From: Burkholderiaceae bacterium
GTDB lineage: Bacteria; Pseudomonadota; Gammaproteobacteria; Burkholderiales; Burkholderiaceae_C
Assembly (NCBI GenBank): GCA_913776825.1
Contig: CAJYPV010000012.1
Coordinates: 1-55,884, forward strand
DNA: 55,884 nt
Direction of reading: 5' to 3'
Below, in pieces: positions 18,504 through 31,236 of this stretch; the stretch's first letter is position 1, and every line of letters begins with the position of its first letter. The notes beneath the pieces were generated by a model, which saw only the letters and a list, made by a program, of their open reading frames with translations, had not been told where the DNA came from and made no database searches. A program made the position numbers and the translations under genes.

Positions 18504-19214
18504 TCAGTCCCGATCGCCGCCGAAGATGCCCAGCAACTGCAGCAGCGCGGTGAACACGTTGTACAGGTCCAGATAGATGTTGAGCGTGGCGCTGATGTAG
18601 TTGGTCTCGCCGCCATCCACCACGCGCTTCACATCCACCAGCATGAAGGCCGAGAAGATGCCCAGCACGGCCACCAGCACGGCCAGTTGCACACCGGTCG
18701 ATTGCATGAAGACGTTGGCGATGCTGGCGATCATCACGATCACTGCGCCGACGAACAGGAACTTGGCCAGGCCGGACAGGTCGCGCTTGACCACGGTGGC
18801 CAGCGTGGCCATGGCGAAGAAGATCGCGGCCGTGCCGCCGAAGGCGGTCATGATCAGGTTGCCGCCGTTCTTCATCCCCAGAATCACAGCGAGCAGTCGC
18901 GACAGCATCAGGCCCATGAAGAAGGTGAAGCCCAGCAGCGCCACCACGCCGGTGGCGGAGTTCTTGGTCTTCTCGACCACGAACATCAGACCGAACGCGC
19001 CCACCAGGAACACGATCATGCTCAGGCCGGGGCCCATCGCGGCCAGCAGGCCGGTTTGCACGCCGATCCAGGCGCCGAGCACCGTGGGCACCAGCGACAG
19101 AGCCAGCAGCGCATAGGTGTTGCGCAGCACGCGTTGGCGATCTGCGGCGAGACCGCCGTTCAGGCCGCCGAAGCCGCCGGGATGGCTGTGAGGTTGCAAA
19201 CGCTGGTCGTTCAT
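18504..19214 (-). CDS. Bax inhibitor-1/YccA family membrane protein
   Basis: This 236-residue protein has a polar Gly-rich N-terminus and about seven hydrophobic helices, the BI-1/TMBIM architecture. The fourth and fifth helices (LLGFTFFMGLMLSR; MTAFGGTAAIFFAMA) and the C-terminal GGETNYISATLNIYLDLYN segment match the bacterial YbhL/YccA group. In bacteria these proteins are linked to ion leak and FtsH interaction, but the physiological role is open. The start at 19214 (MNDQRLQ) was preferred over an in-frame ATG five codons earlier. It diverges from the gene at 19315. Confidence 0.92.
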   Translation of the reverse strand: MNDQRLQPHSHPGGFGGLNGGLAADRQRVLRNTYALLALSLVPTVLGAWIGVQTGLLAAMGPGLSMIVFLVGAFGLMFVVEKTKNSATGVVALLGFTFFMGLMLSRLLAVILGMKNGGNLIMTAFGGTAAIFFAMATLATVVKRDLSGLAKFLFVGAVIVMIASIANVFMQSTGVQLAVLVAVLGIFSAFMLVDVKRVVDGGETNYISATLNIYLDLYNVFTALLQLLGIFGGDRD

Positions 19215-19314
19215 GTTGGTGCGCCCCATGAAGTGAAAGTTGGGCCGATTTTAGGCGTGGGCCGATGGCCTTCGATAAAGTGCGACTCTCACCATTGACA
19301 AGAACGGAGCGAGC

Positions 19315-19716
19315 ATGAAGCACAAGCCCTATCTGACCCTTGAGGATGTCAAGCGCATCGCCGCGGCCGCCGAAGCCGAGGCCGTCAAGAACAACTGGGC
19401 GGTGACCATCGCGATCGTCGATGACGGCGGCCATCTGCTCTGGCTGCAGCGCCTGGACAACGCGGCCGCGACCTCCGCCGTGATCGCGCCCGCCAAGGCC
19501 AAGACCGCCGCGATGGGGCGGCGCGAATCCAAGGTCTATGAAGACATCGTCAACAACGGCCGCGCCGCATTCCTGAGCGTGCCGCTGGAAGGGCTGCTCG
19601 AAGGCGGCGTGCCGGTGATCGTCGAAGGCACTTGCGTGGGCGCGGTCGGCGTGAGCGGCGTCAAGTCCAGCGAGGATGCGCAGATCGCCAAGGCCGGCAT
19701 CGCCGCGCTGGGCTGA
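19315..19716 (+). CDS. GlcG/HbpS-like heme-binding family protein
   Basis: The 133-residue protein matches the GlcG/HbpS (DUF336) family: an N-terminal helix (LTLEDVKRIAAAAEAEA), the beta-strand motif VTIAIVDDGGHLLWLQRLD and the C-terminal GTCVGAVGVSGVKSSEDAQIAKAG. Family members include heme-binding HbpS and GlcG, but most have no defined role. A GGAGCGAG ribosome site precedes the ATG. It is cytoplasmic (no signal) and stands alone before the carAB leader. Confidence 0.9.
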   Translation: MKHKPYLTLEDVKRIAAAAEAEAVKNNWAVTIAIVDDGGHLLWLQRLDNAAATSAVIAPAKAKTAAMGRRESKVYEDIVNNGRAAFLSVPLEGLLEGGVPVIVEGTCVGAVGVSGVKSSEDAQIAKAGIAALG

Positions 19717-20209
19717 GCTCGGCGGGCGGCTTCCGCTGATGGCGCGACGCGCTGCGGAGCGCGACGCCGCCCCCCATGGCCGCGTCGCGTTCAGGAAGCG
19801 CCATTGATTGAGGGCGAACGCGGACGAATGCCGTCCCGAATCCGCCGAGAGGCCGCTGACGAGGTCATCGACAACCGGGCGTGGGTGTCAATCGCACGCA
19901 TGACGTGTCTGGCGGATGACCGTTTGCGCAAATGTGCTCGGTGAATACCCTGGCGGGTTATACTTTGCAGGTTTACCCGCAACCTACCGCGTCCGGCCAA
20001 CTCCCACCCCATCCCCGCTGAATTCCAGGCAGCCAGACCGTAGGGCTGATGCTGACTGGATTCCATCTCGCGAAGCCTCGCGAGAGCTTGACCCCCAGCT
20101 GATGCGCTGCTGGGCCACCCCGTTGTCCAGGGGCGGCCAGAAGCGGTCAGGATCCGGCGGGTTGGGCCAGGAGCAGCAACCGGGCGCGCGCACAACAACG
20201 GAGTTCCCC
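19717..20209 (+). other. carAB upstream and leader region
   Basis: About 490 bp without a gene. It holds a TATACT hexamer (19959-19964), a GCGGGT...ACCCGC inverted repeat spanning it (19954-19980), and two hairpins in the predicted 240-nt leader: CTCGCGA/TCGCGAG at about 20069-20086 and CCCAGC/GCTGGG at about 20094-20114. An open frame continues from carA upstream through this region but has no homologous N-terminus. Confidence 0.6.
19953..19976 (+). promoter_or_regulatory. carA promoter with GUUUACC start region
   Basis: TATACT at 19959-19964 is a strong -10 element. The likely start, 6-8 nt downstream, is G at 19970 or 19971 followed by TTT, so the transcript would begin (G)GUUUACC. No good -35 is visible at 16-18 bp, suggesting dependence on an activator or on extended contacts. 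Confidence 0.55.
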
Positions 20210-21370
20210 GTGCTGCCCGATCTGCTTTCCGCTCCTCCTGCGATCCTCGCCCTGGCAGACGGCACGGTCTTCAAGGGTTCCGCGCTCGGCGCCGCCGGCC
20301 GGACCGTCGGTGAAGTGGTGTTCAACACCTCGCTCACCGGCTACCAAGAAATCCTCACCGACCCCAGCTACTGCCGCCAGATCGTCACCCTGACGTATCC
20401 GCACATCGGCAACTACGGCGTCAATGACGAGGACGTCGAGGCTTCGAAGATCCATGCCGCTGGCCTGATCATCAAGGAGGCGCCGGTTCTGGACTCCAAC
20501 TTCCGCAAGAACCGTTCGCTCCGCCAATACCTGCGCGATGAGGGCACCGTCGCCATCGCCGACATCGACACCCGCCGCCTGACCCGTGTGCTGCGCGAAA
20601 AGGGTGCGCAGAACGGCTGCATCCTGGCGCTGGACGCGGGTCAGTCGATCACCCAGGCCCACATCGACGAAGCGATCGCGCTGGCCAAGGGCGCGCCCAG
20701 CATGGCCGGCCTGGATCTGGCCAAGGTGGTCAGCCGCACCGAACGGGAAGTCTGGACCGAGACCGAATGGACGCTCGGCCAGGGCTATGGCCAGCAGACC
20801 TCGCCGCGCTTCCATGTGGTGGCCTTCGACTTCGGCGTGAAGAGCAACATCCTGCGCATGCTGGCCTCGCGCGGCTGCAAGGTCACGATCGTGCCGGCGC
20901 AGACCCCGGCCTCCGAAGTCTTCGATCTGGAGCCGGACGGCGTCTTCCTGTCCAACGGCCCGGGCGATCCGGAGCCTTGCGATTACGCCATCAAGGCCAC
21001 CGCCCAGTTGATCGAAGCCGGCATCCCGACCTTCGGCATCTGCCTGGGTCACCAGATCATGGCGCTCGCCTCCGGCGCCAAGACCTTCAAGATGAAGTTC
21101 GGCCATCACGGCGCCAACCATCCGGTCAAGGATCTGGACAACCAGCGCGTCAGCATCACCAGCCAGAACCACGGTTTCGCGGTCGATCCGGACAGCCTCC
21201 CGTCGAATCTGCGCGCCACCCATGTGAGCCTGTTCGACGGCACGCTGCAAGGCCTGGCCCGCACCGACAAGCCCGCCTTCTGCTTCCAGGGTCACCCCGA
21301 AGCCAGCCCCGGCCCGCACGATATTTCGTACTTGTTCGACCGCTTCATCGGTCTGATGTCCAAGGCCTGA
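20210..21370 (+). CDS. carA: carbamoyl-phosphate synthase small subunit
   Basis: CarA is the glutaminase subunit that delivers ammonia to CarB for carbamoyl phosphate synthesis, feeding arginine and pyrimidine pathways. The GTG at 20210 gives 386 residues, near the E. coli 382, and follows a GGAG ribosome site; the open frame upstream has no homology. The N-terminal domain carries [14 protein letters not shown] and the class I glutamine amidotransferase domain has the catalytic triad Cys278 (FGICLGHQ), His362 and Glu364 ([10 protein letters not shown]). carB follows after 18 bp. Confidence 0.97.
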   Translation: MLPDLLSAPPAILALADGTVFKGSALGAAGRTVGEVVFNTSLTGYQEILTDPSYCRQIVTLTYPHIGNYGVNDEDVEASKIHAAGLIIKEAPVLDSNFRKNRSLRQYLRDEGTVAIADIDTRRLTRVLREKGAQNGCILALDAGQSITQAHIDEAIALAKGAPSMAGLDLAKVVSRTEREVWTETEWTLGQGYGQQTSPRFHVVAFDFGVKSNILRMLASRGCKVTIVPAQTPASEVFDLEPDGVFLSNGPGDPEPCDYAIKATAQLIEAGIPTFGICLGHQIMALASGAKTFKMKFGHHGANHPVKDLDNQRVSITSQNHGFAVDPDSLPSNLRATHVSLFDGTLQGLARTDKPAFCFQGHPEASPGPHDISYLFDRFIGLMSKA

Positions 21371-21388
21371 TGAAGAGAGAGACCCGTT

Positions 21389-24655
<3,267 letters not shown>

Positions 24656-24671
24656 ACTGGTCCATCCCATT

Positions 24672-24725
24672 CCGCCGCCGCTGCTCAGCGACCCTGAGCG
24701 GCAGCGGCGGTTTGTTTTGTTTTTC
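24672..24725 (+). terminator. terminator between carB and greA
   Basis: A 16-bp GC-rich stem (CCGCCGCCGCTGCTCA against TGAGCGGCAGCGGCGG, one mismatch and one wobble) is followed by a T-rich tail (TTTGTTTTGTTTTT). It ends about 15 nt before the greA ATG, so greA may depend on readthrough or on its own start within this segment. Confidence 0.7.
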
Positions 24726-24739
24726 AAGGTTCTAGAGAC

Positions 24740-25216
24740 ATGGCCACGATCCCACTGACCAAGCGCGGTGCTGAAAAGCTCAAGGAAGAACTGCATCGAC
24801 TCAAGACGGTCGAGCGGCATGCGGTGATCAATGCGATCGCCGAGGCGCGCGCCCAGGGCGATCTGTCCGAGAACGCCGAATACGAAGCTGCGAAGGACAA
24901 GCAGGGCTTCATCGAAGGCCGCATCCTTGAGATCGAGGGCAAGCTGGCCGCCGCGCAGGTGATCGATCCCGCGTCGGTGGATGCCGGCGGCAAGGTGGTG
25001 TTCGGCACCACGGTCGACCTCGAAGAAGAAGAGTCCGGCAACGAGGTGACCTATCAGATCGTCGGCGACGACGAGGCCGACCTCAAGCAAGGCCTGATCT
25101 CCATCAGCTCGCCGATCGCGCGTGCGCTGATCGGCAAGGAAGCCGGCGACGTGGCCGAAGTGCAAGCCCCCGGTGGCATCAAGCGCTACGAGATCGTCGA
25201 CGTCCGGTATGTCTGA
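24740..25216 (+). CDS. greA: transcription elongation factor GreA
   Basis: GreA inserts its coiled coil into the RNA polymerase secondary channel and stimulates cleavage of backtracked RNA. The 158-residue protein shows the N-terminal coiled coil with the acidic tip ([21 protein letters not shown]; Asp and Glu at the tip) and the C-terminal FKBP-like domain ([18 protein letters not shown]). The downstream position after carB is common in proteobacteria. Its own terminator lies 90 bp beyond the stop codon. Confidence 0.97.
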   Translation: MATIPLTKRGAEKLKEELHRLKTVERHAVINAIAEARAQGDLSENAEYEAAKDKQGFIEGRILEIEGKLAAAQVIDPASVDAGGKVVFGTTVDLEEEESGNEVTYQIVGDDEADLKQGLISISSPIARALIGKEAGDVAEVQAPGGIKRYEIVDVRYV

Positions 25217-25224
25217 CGACCACC

Positions 25225-25287
25225 CCCTACCGGCTGCGCCGGCCCCCTCAAGGGGGCGAGCCTGACGGATCGGCAAAGCCGGTCCGT
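25225..25287. repeat. palindromic intergenic element (REP-like)
   Basis: Three adjacent inverted repeats lie after greA: CCGGC/GCCGG, the perfect palindrome GCCCCC/GGGGGC around TCAA, and ACGGATCGGC/GCCGGTCCGT around AAA (25265-25287). The composition resembles short repeats scattered between genes in many Burkholderiales genomes. Only one copy occurs in this window, so repetition is not shown here. Confidence 0.45.
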
Positions 25288-25305
25288 AGGCTCCGCTTGA
25301 AAGGC

Positions 25306-25336
25306 GGTGCAGGCGTTGCCTGGCACCTAATTTTTT
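25306..25336 (+). terminator. intrinsic terminator downstream of greA
   Basis: Stem GGTGCAGGC/GCCTGGCACC (one bulged base) followed by TAATTTTTT. Confidence 0.7.
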
Positions 25337-25493
25337 CGTGGGCGATCTGGGTGGGATGTGCGGCTGGCTGTGGCGCTGTCCCGGCGGAATTCAGCCGGGA
25401 GCGCTTCTTGCGCGGGCCTGGACTCACGACGACACAGGGCCTTCGACGCGTCAGCGCTGATGGTCTCCATGCCGAGATGACGGGAGCTGATGA

Positions 25494-25940
25494 ATGCTGA
25501 TGCGGATCCGAGCCTTGCTGGCAGCGCTGTGGGCGGGTGAACTGCTCGCGGTGGCGTTTCTCGCGGCGCCCAACGCGTTCGCGACGCTGGATCGCGCGAT
25601 GGCCGGCCAGTATGTCGCCCGACTGTTCGAGATGGACGCCCGGATCGCGCTGGCCTCGGGCCTCCTGCTGGCCATGATGTCGCGTCGACTGCAGCGCGAT
25701 GGTCTGCTGCCGGGCTCGGTGATGAGCTGGGATCTGATTCTTCCGCTGCTGGCGATCGGTCTGACCGCATTCGGCTATTACGGGCTCCAGCCATTGATGG
25801 ATGCCGCGCGAAGCGGGCAGGGCAGTTGGACCTTCATGCAACTGCATGCAGTTTCCCTGGTCTGCTTCGGCCTGCGTGGCCTCGCGGTGCTGGCCTTGGC
25901 TTGGCGCGTTCAGCCTCGCGGCGGGGTCGGGTCGCGCTGA
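25494..25940 (+). CDS. DUF4149-type small membrane protein
   Basis: The 148-residue product has four predicted transmembrane helices: residues 5-30, 50-66, 80-100 and 115-140. The N-terminal AGELLAVAFLAAPNAFATL segment and overall layout resemble DUF4149 membrane proteins, which in proteobacteria often lie between greA and yhbY. A GGGAG ribosome site lies 7 nt before the ATG at 25494; a second in-frame ATG follows two codons later. The function is unknown. Confidence 0.82.
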   Translation: MLMRIRALLAALWAGELLAVAFLAAPNAFATLDRAMAGQYVARLFEMDARIALASGLLLAMMSRRLQRDGLLPGSVMSWDLILPLLAIGLTAFGYYGLQPLMDAARSGQGSWTFMQLHAVSLVCFGLRGLAVLALAWRVQPRGGVGSR

Positions 25941-26091
25941 TTCGGTGGGGCGCGCGGGGCGACCCATTACCAAAAGCTCTTGCTGGTTTAGCCTGGTGGC
26001 GCTGAGCACGGGCGGCTCGGCTCAGATGTCGATGCGAACCGTGCATTCGCGCAGGACTCGTCGCCGATGAGATCGGATCGACACCGGACAT

Positions 26092-26116
26092 GAAAAAGAC
26101 GGCCCTGGGGCCGTCT
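26092..26116 (-). terminator. intrinsic terminator downstream of yhbY
   Basis: On the minus strand, AGACGGCC/GGCCGTCT with a four-base loop is followed by TTTTT, about 80 nt beyond the yhbY stop codon. Confidence 0.75.
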
Positions 26117-26194
26117 GCGATCGGTGCCTACGGTGACCTGGCCTGCTGAAGCAGGCAAAGCGTGTGAGGCGGGCGCCCGAAGGCGCGGTCCTGA

Positions 26195-26668
26195 TTACTG
26201 GGCGCCTTTTTTGACGCTGGTCTGGCGGGGCTTCTTGGCGCGTTTGACTTCGCCGCCCTGGGTCACGCGCTGGTTGCCCAGCACCTGGACCTTCTTGATC
26301 TGAGGACGGTTGTTGCCGCTCTTGGAGAACTTCACGATCTTCACGACCTTGGGTCCCGGCCGCGTGTCTTCCTTGACGGCCTTTTCCTTCTCCGGCATCG
26401 GGCGCCACAGCACCAGCAACTTGCCGATGTGTTGGATGGGAGCGGCGTCGAGGCTGTCGGCCAGGGTGGCCAGGATCTGCTCGCGACCGTCCCGGTCGTC
26501 CGACATCACCCGGACCTTGATCAGTCCGTGGGCCTTCAAGGCGGCGTCCACTTCCTTGGTCACCGCGGCGGTCAGTCCATCCGCGCCTATCATCACCACA
26601 GGATCCAGGTGGTGGGCGTCGGCGCGTTTTTCCTTGCGCTGGGCAGGGGTCAATTGAATAGCAGGCAT
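26195..26668 (-). CDS. yhbY: CRM-domain RNA-binding protein (YhbY family)
   Basis: YhbY binds pre-50S ribosomal particles through a CRM domain. The N-terminal 95 residues ([20 protein letters not shown], then [15 protein letters not shown] and GKLLVLWRP) match the family. The C-terminal 60 residues are a Lys/Arg-rich tail, making 157 residues against about 97 for E. coli YhbY; the tail may add RNA contacts. It diverges from rlmE across only 18 bp, the usual order in proteobacteria, and a GATAAT hexamer ends 6 nt before its ATG. Confidence 0.92.
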   Translation of the reverse strand: MPAIQLTPAQRKEKRADAHHLDPVVMIGADGLTAAVTKEVDAALKAHGLIKVRVMSDDRDGREQILATLADSLDAAPIQHIGKLLVLWRPMPEKEKAVKEDTRPGPKVVKIVKFSKSGNNRPQIKKVQVLGNQRVTQGGEVKRAKKPRQTSVKKGAQ

Positions 26669-26686
26669 CTGCCTATTATCCGTGCA
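26669..26686. promoter_or_regulatory. 18-bp divergent promoter between yhbY and rlmE
   Basis: The whole spacer holds one near-palindromic AT-rich core: TATTAT on the plus strand (26674-26679) and GATAAT/ATAATA on the minus strand. Each lies 6-8 nt from a start codon, so both genes would make leaderless or nearly leaderless transcripts from one shared -10. Confidence 0.5.
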
Positions 26687-27361
26687 ATGAAAGTCGATAC
26701 CAAAAGCAAAAAGGTGAACAAGGCGTGGCTGAATCAGCACGTCAACGATCCCTACGTCAAATTGGCCCAGAAAGAGGGCTACCGATCCCGTGCGGCGTTC
26801 AAGCTCAAGGAGATCGACGAGGAATTCCAGCTGATCCGCCCCGGCCAGGTGGTTGTGGACCTGGGCGCCTCCCCCGGCGCCTGGAGCCAGTACCTGCGCC
26901 GCCGTTTCGCGCCGAAGGAAGCCGGCGTCGGCGGCGCCGCGGTGGGCGCGCTGAACGGCCGCATCATCGCGCTTGATCTGCTGGAGTTCGAACCCATCGA
27001 GGGCGTGGAGTTCATCCAGGGCGATTTCCGGGAAGACGAGGTCCTGGCGCAGCTGGAAGCGACACTCGGCGGCGCGCAGGTGGATCTGGTGGTGTCGGAC
27101 ATGGCGCCCAATCTGTCCGGCATCGGCAGCACCGATGCGGCCCGCATCGCGCATCTGATCGAACTGGCGCTGGATTTTTCGCAGAAGCACCTGAAGCCGG
27201 ACGGCGCCCTCGTGGCCAAGGTGTTCCATGGCGCGGGCTATGACGAGCTCGTCCAGGCGTTTCGTGACCAGTTCCGCAAGGTCAAGGTCGCCAAACCCAA
27301 AGCATCGCGCGACCGTTCGTCGGAAAACTTCCTGGTGGGCGTGGGGCTGAAATCTCGTTGA
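26687..27361 (+). CDS. rlmE: 23S rRNA (uridine-2552-2'-O)-methyltransferase
   Basis: RlmE (RrmJ/FtsJ) methylates the ribose of U2552 in the 50S A-loop late in assembly. The 224-residue protein retains the catalytic Lys39-Asp138-Lys178-Glu213 tetrad ([34 protein letters not shown]) and the SAM motif [13 protein letters not shown]. An insert of about 15 Gly/Ala-rich residues (near 76-90) sits between the first two strands. ftsH follows on the same strand after nearly 500 bp with its own promoter. Confidence 0.96.
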   Translation: MKVDTKSKKVNKAWLNQHVNDPYVKLAQKEGYRSRAAFKLKEIDEEFQLIRPGQVVVDLGASPGAWSQYLRRRFAPKEAGVGGAAVGALNGRIIALDLLEFEPIEGVEFIQGDFREDEVLAQLEATLGGAQVDLVVSDMAPNLSGIGSTDAARIAHLIELALDFSQKHLKPDGALVAKVFHGAGYDELVQAFRDQFRKVKVAKPKASRDRSSENFLVGVGLKSR

Positions 27362-27857
27362 GAGTCCGGCTCAGTTGGAATGTTTTGCGCTTCTCAGGCG
27401 GCAAATTGATTGACGCGCAGCGGGCAGGGTTCGCCGCTTGCCCAGTCGCATCGCGCATCGGTGGAGCGACTTGAGCGGACCTTCGGGGATTTTCACGTGA
27501 GCCGAAAATTCACCAATGGGCCTTGTTGAAGCGAGATGGCGCCAAATGTTCTCAGCACGGCGTCCGGGTTTGATGAACCAAAAACCGCAGATGTGAGCGG
27601 GTCAATCTGGCCGATCCAAAGCGTTCAAAATCGAGCGCGTAACCGTGAACAGCGCTCAATCAGCGGATCAGCGCGGAAAGTTGCCCCCGCTTTGCCGCGC
27701 CGTCCCGGCGTGGTCATGGCAATATCTATCAGCGCGCGTGGGATTGCCAATCATGGTCCAGCACTTGACTGCCATAGAATCAACCCCATGTGCCGTGAAT
27801 GGCCCGGGCCACCGTTGTGAGGTGGCGTCGCGGTGACGGAATGACAAAGGAGTCGCG
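27362..27857 (+). other. rlmE-ftsH intergenic region
   Basis: About 495 bp, visibly less GC-rich than its neighbours, without a convincing gene. A heat-shock-type promoter lies at 27764-27791. No terminator for rlmE is evident. Short open frames here have no recognisable content. Confidence 0.5.
27764..27791 (+). promoter_or_regulatory. sigma-32 (RpoH) type promoter of ftsH
   Basis: CTTGACT at 27764-27770 and CCCCATGT at 27784-27791 are separated by 13 bp. The -10 is a full match to the sigma-32 consensus CCCCATNT, and the -35 is close to CTTGAAA. It lies about 70 nt before the ftsH start codon. ftsH is heat-shock controlled in E. coli, which fits. Confidence 0.7.
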
Positions 27858-29762
27858 GTGAACAATCAGTGGTTCTCTAAAGTGGCTGTGTGGATGGTGA
27901 TCGCCTTGGTGCTGTTCACCGTCTTCAAGCAGTTTGATCGCAGCGCAACGCAGGGGACTCCGATCGCCTATTCCGACTTCCTCGATGAAGTCCGCGCGAA
28001 ACGGATCAAGCAGGTCACGCTGCAAGAAGGCGGTACCGGCACCGAGATCGTCGCCCAGACGACCGACGGCACCAAGCTGCGCAGCACCGCAACCTATCTG
28101 GATCGCGGCCTGGTCGGCGACCTGATCAACAACGGCGTCAAGTTCGACGTCAAGCCGCGCGAAGAGCCGTCGGTCCTGATGAGCATCCTGCTCAGCTGGG
28201 GCCCGATGCTGCTGCTGATCGGCGTGTGGGTCTACTTCATGCGCCAGATGCAGGGCGGCGGCAAGGGCGGCGCCTTCAGCTTCGGCAAGTCCAAGGCACG
28301 CATGCTGGACGAAGCCAACAACAGCACCACCTTCGCCGATGTCGCCGGCTGCGACGAGGCCAAGGAAGAGGTCAAGGAGCTGGTCGACTTCCTGAAGGAC
28401 CCGCAAAAGTTCCAGAAGCTGGGCGGTCGCATTCCGCGTGGCGTGCTGCTGGTCGGCCCTCCCGGGACCGGCAAGACGCTGCTGGCCAAGGCCATCGCCG
28501 GCGAAGCGAAGGTCCCGTTCTTCACGATTTCCGGTTCTGACTTCGTCGAAATGTTCGTCGGCGTGGGCGCGGCCCGCGTGCGCGACATGTTCGAGCAGGC
28601 CAAGAAGAGCGCTCCCTGCATCATCTTCGTCGACGAAATCGACGCGGTCGGCCGCCATCGTGGCGCCGGCCTGGGCGGTGGCAACGACGAGCGCGAGCAG
28701 ACCCTCAACCAGATGCTGGTCGAGATGGACGGCTTCGAGACCAACCTGGGCGTGATCGTGATGGCCGCGACCAACCGTCCGGACATCCTCGACCCCGCGC
28801 TGCTGCGTCCCGGCCGTTTTGACCGCCAGGTCTATGTCACGCTGCCGGATGTGCGCGGTCGTGAGCAGATCCTGAATGTGCATATGCGCAAGGTGCCGGT
28901 CGGCCAGGACATTCGTGCGGACATCCTCGCCCGTGGCACGCCCGGCTTCTCCGGTGCCGATCTGGCCAACCTGGTCAACGAAGCTGCACTGTTCGCCGCT
29001 CGCCGCAACGGCCGTGTGGTGGACATGCAGGACTTCGAGAAGGCCAAGGACAAGATCATGATGGGCCCCGAGCGCAAGTCCATGGTCATGCCCGAGGAAG
29101 AGCGCAAGAACACCGCCTATCACGAAGCCGGCCATGCGCTGGTGGCGCGCTTGCTGCCCAAGACCGACCCCGTCCACAAGGTCACGGTGATTCCGCGTGG
29201 TCGCGCCCTCGGTGTGACGATGCAATTGCCGGAGAACGACCGCTACAGCATGGACAAGGACCGCATGCTGTCGACGATCTCGGTGCTGTTCGGCGGCCGC
29301 ATCGCTGAAGAAGTGTTCATGAATCAGATGACCACCGGCGCCAGCAACGACTTCGAGCGCGCCACGGCGATCGCCCGAGACATGGTCACCCGCTACGGCA
29401 TGACCGATGAGCTGGGCCCGATGGTCTACGCGGACAACGAAGGTGAGGTCTTCCTCGGCCGTTCGGTGACCAAGACGACCAACATGTCCGAAGAGACGAT
29501 GCGCAAGGTGGATCAGCAGATCCGCAAGATCATCGACGAGCAGTATTCGATCGCCCGCAAGCTGATCGAAGACCATCAGGACAAGATGCACGCCATGGCC
29601 ACGGCGCTCCTGGAATGGGAAACCATCGATTCGGAGCAGATCGAGGACATCATGGAAGGCCGTCCGCCGCGTCCGCCGAAGGACTGGACGCCGCCGAGCA
29701 ACAAGCCGGACAACGGTGGCACCCCCGCCGTCAGCACCGGCAGCGCCACCGCTGCGGCCTGA
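27858..29762 (+). CDS. ftsH: ATP-dependent zinc metalloprotease FtsH
   Basis: FtsH is a membrane-bound hexameric AAA+ protease that degrades misfolded membrane proteins and short-lived regulators such as sigma-32 and LpxC in E. coli. The 634-residue protein has two transmembrane segments (about residues 7-20 and 102-124) around a periplasmic domain, Walker A GPPGTGKT (near 200), Walker B IIFVDEID, the [11 protein letters not shown] pore-loop region, the second region of homology ([18 protein letters not shown]) and the zinc motif HEAGH (His422-His426). The GTG at 27858 has an AAAGGAG ribosome site. A terminator follows. Confidence 0.98.
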   Translation: MNNQWFSKVAVWMVIALVLFTVFKQFDRSATQGTPIAYSDFLDEVRAKRIKQVTLQEGGTGTEIVAQTTDGTKLRSTATYLDRGLVGDLINNGVKFDVKPREEPSVLMSILLSWGPMLLLIGVWVYFMRQMQGGGKGGAFSFGKSKARMLDEANNSTTFADVAGCDEAKEEVKELVDFLKDPQKFQKLGGRIPRGVLLVGPPGTGKTLLAKAIAGEAKVPFFTISGSDFVEMFVGVGAARVRDMFEQAKKSAPCIIFVDEIDAVGRHRGAGLGGGNDEREQTLNQMLVEMDGFETNLGVIVMAATNRPDILDPALLRPGRFDRQVYVTLPDVRGREQILNVHMRKVPVGQDIRADILARGTPGFSGADLANLVNEAALFAARRNGRVVDMQDFEKAKDKIMMGPERKSMVMPEEERKNTAYHEAGHALVARLLPKTDPVHKVTVIPRGRALGVTMQLPENDRYSMDKDRMLSTISVLFGGRIAEEVFMNQMTTGASNDFERATAIARDMVTRYGMTDELGPMVYADNEGEVFLGRSVTKTTNMSEETMRKVDQQIRKIIDEQYSIARKLIEDHQDKMHAMATALLEWETIDSEQIEDIMEGRPPRPPKDWTPPSNKPDNGGTPAVSTGSATAAA

Positions 29763-29781
29763 TCAGGCTCACAACACGTCG

Positions 29782-29813
29782 AAAGGCCGGTTCTGTTGAA
29801 CCGGCCTTTTTTC
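29782..29813 (+). terminator. intrinsic terminator of ftsH
   Basis: Stem AAAGGCCGGTT/AACCGGCCTTT with a short loop and a T-run, 20 nt after the stop codon. Confidence 0.9.
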
Positions 29814-30283
29814 TGCGCGATCGGACTCGGTCCTGGCGTCTCGTTCGGCCGCCGAGCGACCGTCCGTCGGCGCGGCCGCACCGGCCGGGATCAAGGCTGT
29901 CGAAATTTGATCGGACGGCGCATCATTCGCCGTGGCGATCTCTCGCGGGACGAGAATGCGTGGAGAGTCCCAGCTTGGGCCGAGGCGGCCGTGGCCGGTT
30001 CGACGGCTTCTGCACCTGCAACGTCATCACGCCAGATCCTGAGTCTCGTTGCCCAGCCGCTGCCGAAGTGCGGCGGTGACCGTGTGCTTCGCCGGGCCCA
30101 GGCAGGTGCGTGCACTCGGAACGACCCGGCAGCCATCGTTGACTGCGCTTCGGTACGGCCGAGTCGTTCGCGGGCCAGCAGCCATCGTCGGCAGAAGCAC
30201 AGCGACCGCTGCTCGCTCCGGCCGTGCCCCTTGCGATTCAACGTCTTCCATCGTCTTCCATTGCCTTTCTCCGCTTTCCTCCC
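29814..30283 (+). other. ftsH-folP intergenic region
   Basis: About 470 bp with no gene I can support. Open frames occur on both strands but lack motifs. A direct repeat GTCTTCCATC/GTCTTCCATT (30243-30262) precedes folP, and no clear promoter or ribosome site is visible. Confidence 0.4.
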
Positions 30284-31141
30284 ATGAGTGCACCGCAGAT
30301 CTGGACCACCACCCGCTTCGACCTCGACCTGGCCGAGCGACCGCTGGTCATGGGCATCGTCAACGTGACGCCCGATTCCTTCTCCGACGGCGGCCAGCAT
30401 CTCGATGCGACCCGCGCCATCAACTTCTGCGAACGGCTGTTGGGGGAGGGCGTCGACATCCTCGATCTGGGCGGCGAGTCCACGCGTCCGGGCGCGCCCA
30501 AGGTGTCGGCCGATGAGGAATGGGCTCGGCTGGAGCCGGTCGTGCGGGCAGCGCTCAGCCTGGGCGTGCCGGTGTCGGTCGATACCTGCAAGACGGAGGT
30601 GATGCGGCGAGCGCTGGACCTCGGCGTGGACATCATCAACGATGTGCAGGCGCTGCGCGATCCGGGGGCGGAGGCGCTGGTCGCCGAGCATGGCTCGGTG
30701 GGGGTGTGCCTGATGCACATGCGCGGCGATCCGGCCAGCATGCAGCAGCAGACCGATTACGTCGACGTCGTGGACGAGGTGCGCGATTTCCTGCGCGCGC
30801 GCCTGGACCGGATGCGTGAGCTCGGCGTTGCCGCATCGCGGATCACGCTGGATCCGGGCTACGGCTTCGCGAAGACGGTCGAGCAGAATGCCGAGCTGCA
30901 GCATCGCCAGCATGAGTTGCAGGCCCTGGGCTGCCCGCTGTTGGTGGGCTGGTCGCGCAAATCGACCTTGGGCGCCTTGACCGGTCGACCGGTCGATGAG
31001 CGCCTGCCCGCCAGCCTGGCGGCTGCGCTGGCTGCGGTGGCGACGGGTGCGCGCGTGGTGCGGGTGCATGATGTGGCGCCGACGGTCGATGCGCTCAAGG
31101 TCTGGCAGGCCTTCATGGCCCCCCGCAAGCACGGGAGCTGA
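30284..31141 (+). CDS. folP: dihydropteroate synthase
   Basis: FolP condenses p-aminobenzoate with dihydropterin pyrophosphate in folate synthesis and is the sulfonamide target. The 285-residue TIM-barrel protein carries the two family signatures near the N-terminus, [16 protein letters not shown] and [13 protein letters not shown], together with [27 protein letters not shown] and [10 protein letters not shown]. The ATG at 30284 follows a weak TTTCCTCCC context with no good ribosome site. glmM follows, as in E. coli ftsH-folP-glmM. Confidence 0.96.
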   Translation: MSAPQIWTTTRFDLDLAERPLVMGIVNVTPDSFSDGGQHLDATRAINFCERLLGEGVDILDLGGESTRPGAPKVSADEEWARLEPVVRAALSLGVPVSVDTCKTEVMRRALDLGVDIINDVQALRDPGAEALVAEHGSVGVCLMHMRGDPASMQQQTDYVDVVDEVRDFLRARLDRMRELGVAASRITLDPGYGFAKTVEQNAELQHRQHELQALGCPLLVGWSRKSTLGALTGRPVDERLPASLAAALAAVATGARVVRVHDVAPTVDALKVWQAFMAPRKHGS

Positions 31142-31236
31142 GGCTCCAGCGCGAGGGCCGCGCGTCCGTCGCGGACGGAACCCTCTGCGGCATGGGCGAC
31201 AATCCGCGAATTCGAGCATTCAGGAGGTCGCTCCCT

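Noticed and set aside
19916..20209. Upstream extension of the carA frame by 98 codons
   Set aside because: It covers the promoter and leader hairpins and has no homology to CarA; the GTG at 20210 with GGAG gives the family length.
27536..27820. Short frames in the rlmE-ftsH gap
   Set aside because: No ribosome site, no motifs, and they overlap the predicted heat-shock promoter.
29796..30287. Plus-strand frame of 163 codons between ftsH and folP
   Set aside because: It starts inside the ftsH terminator and is Arg/Ser-rich without motifs.
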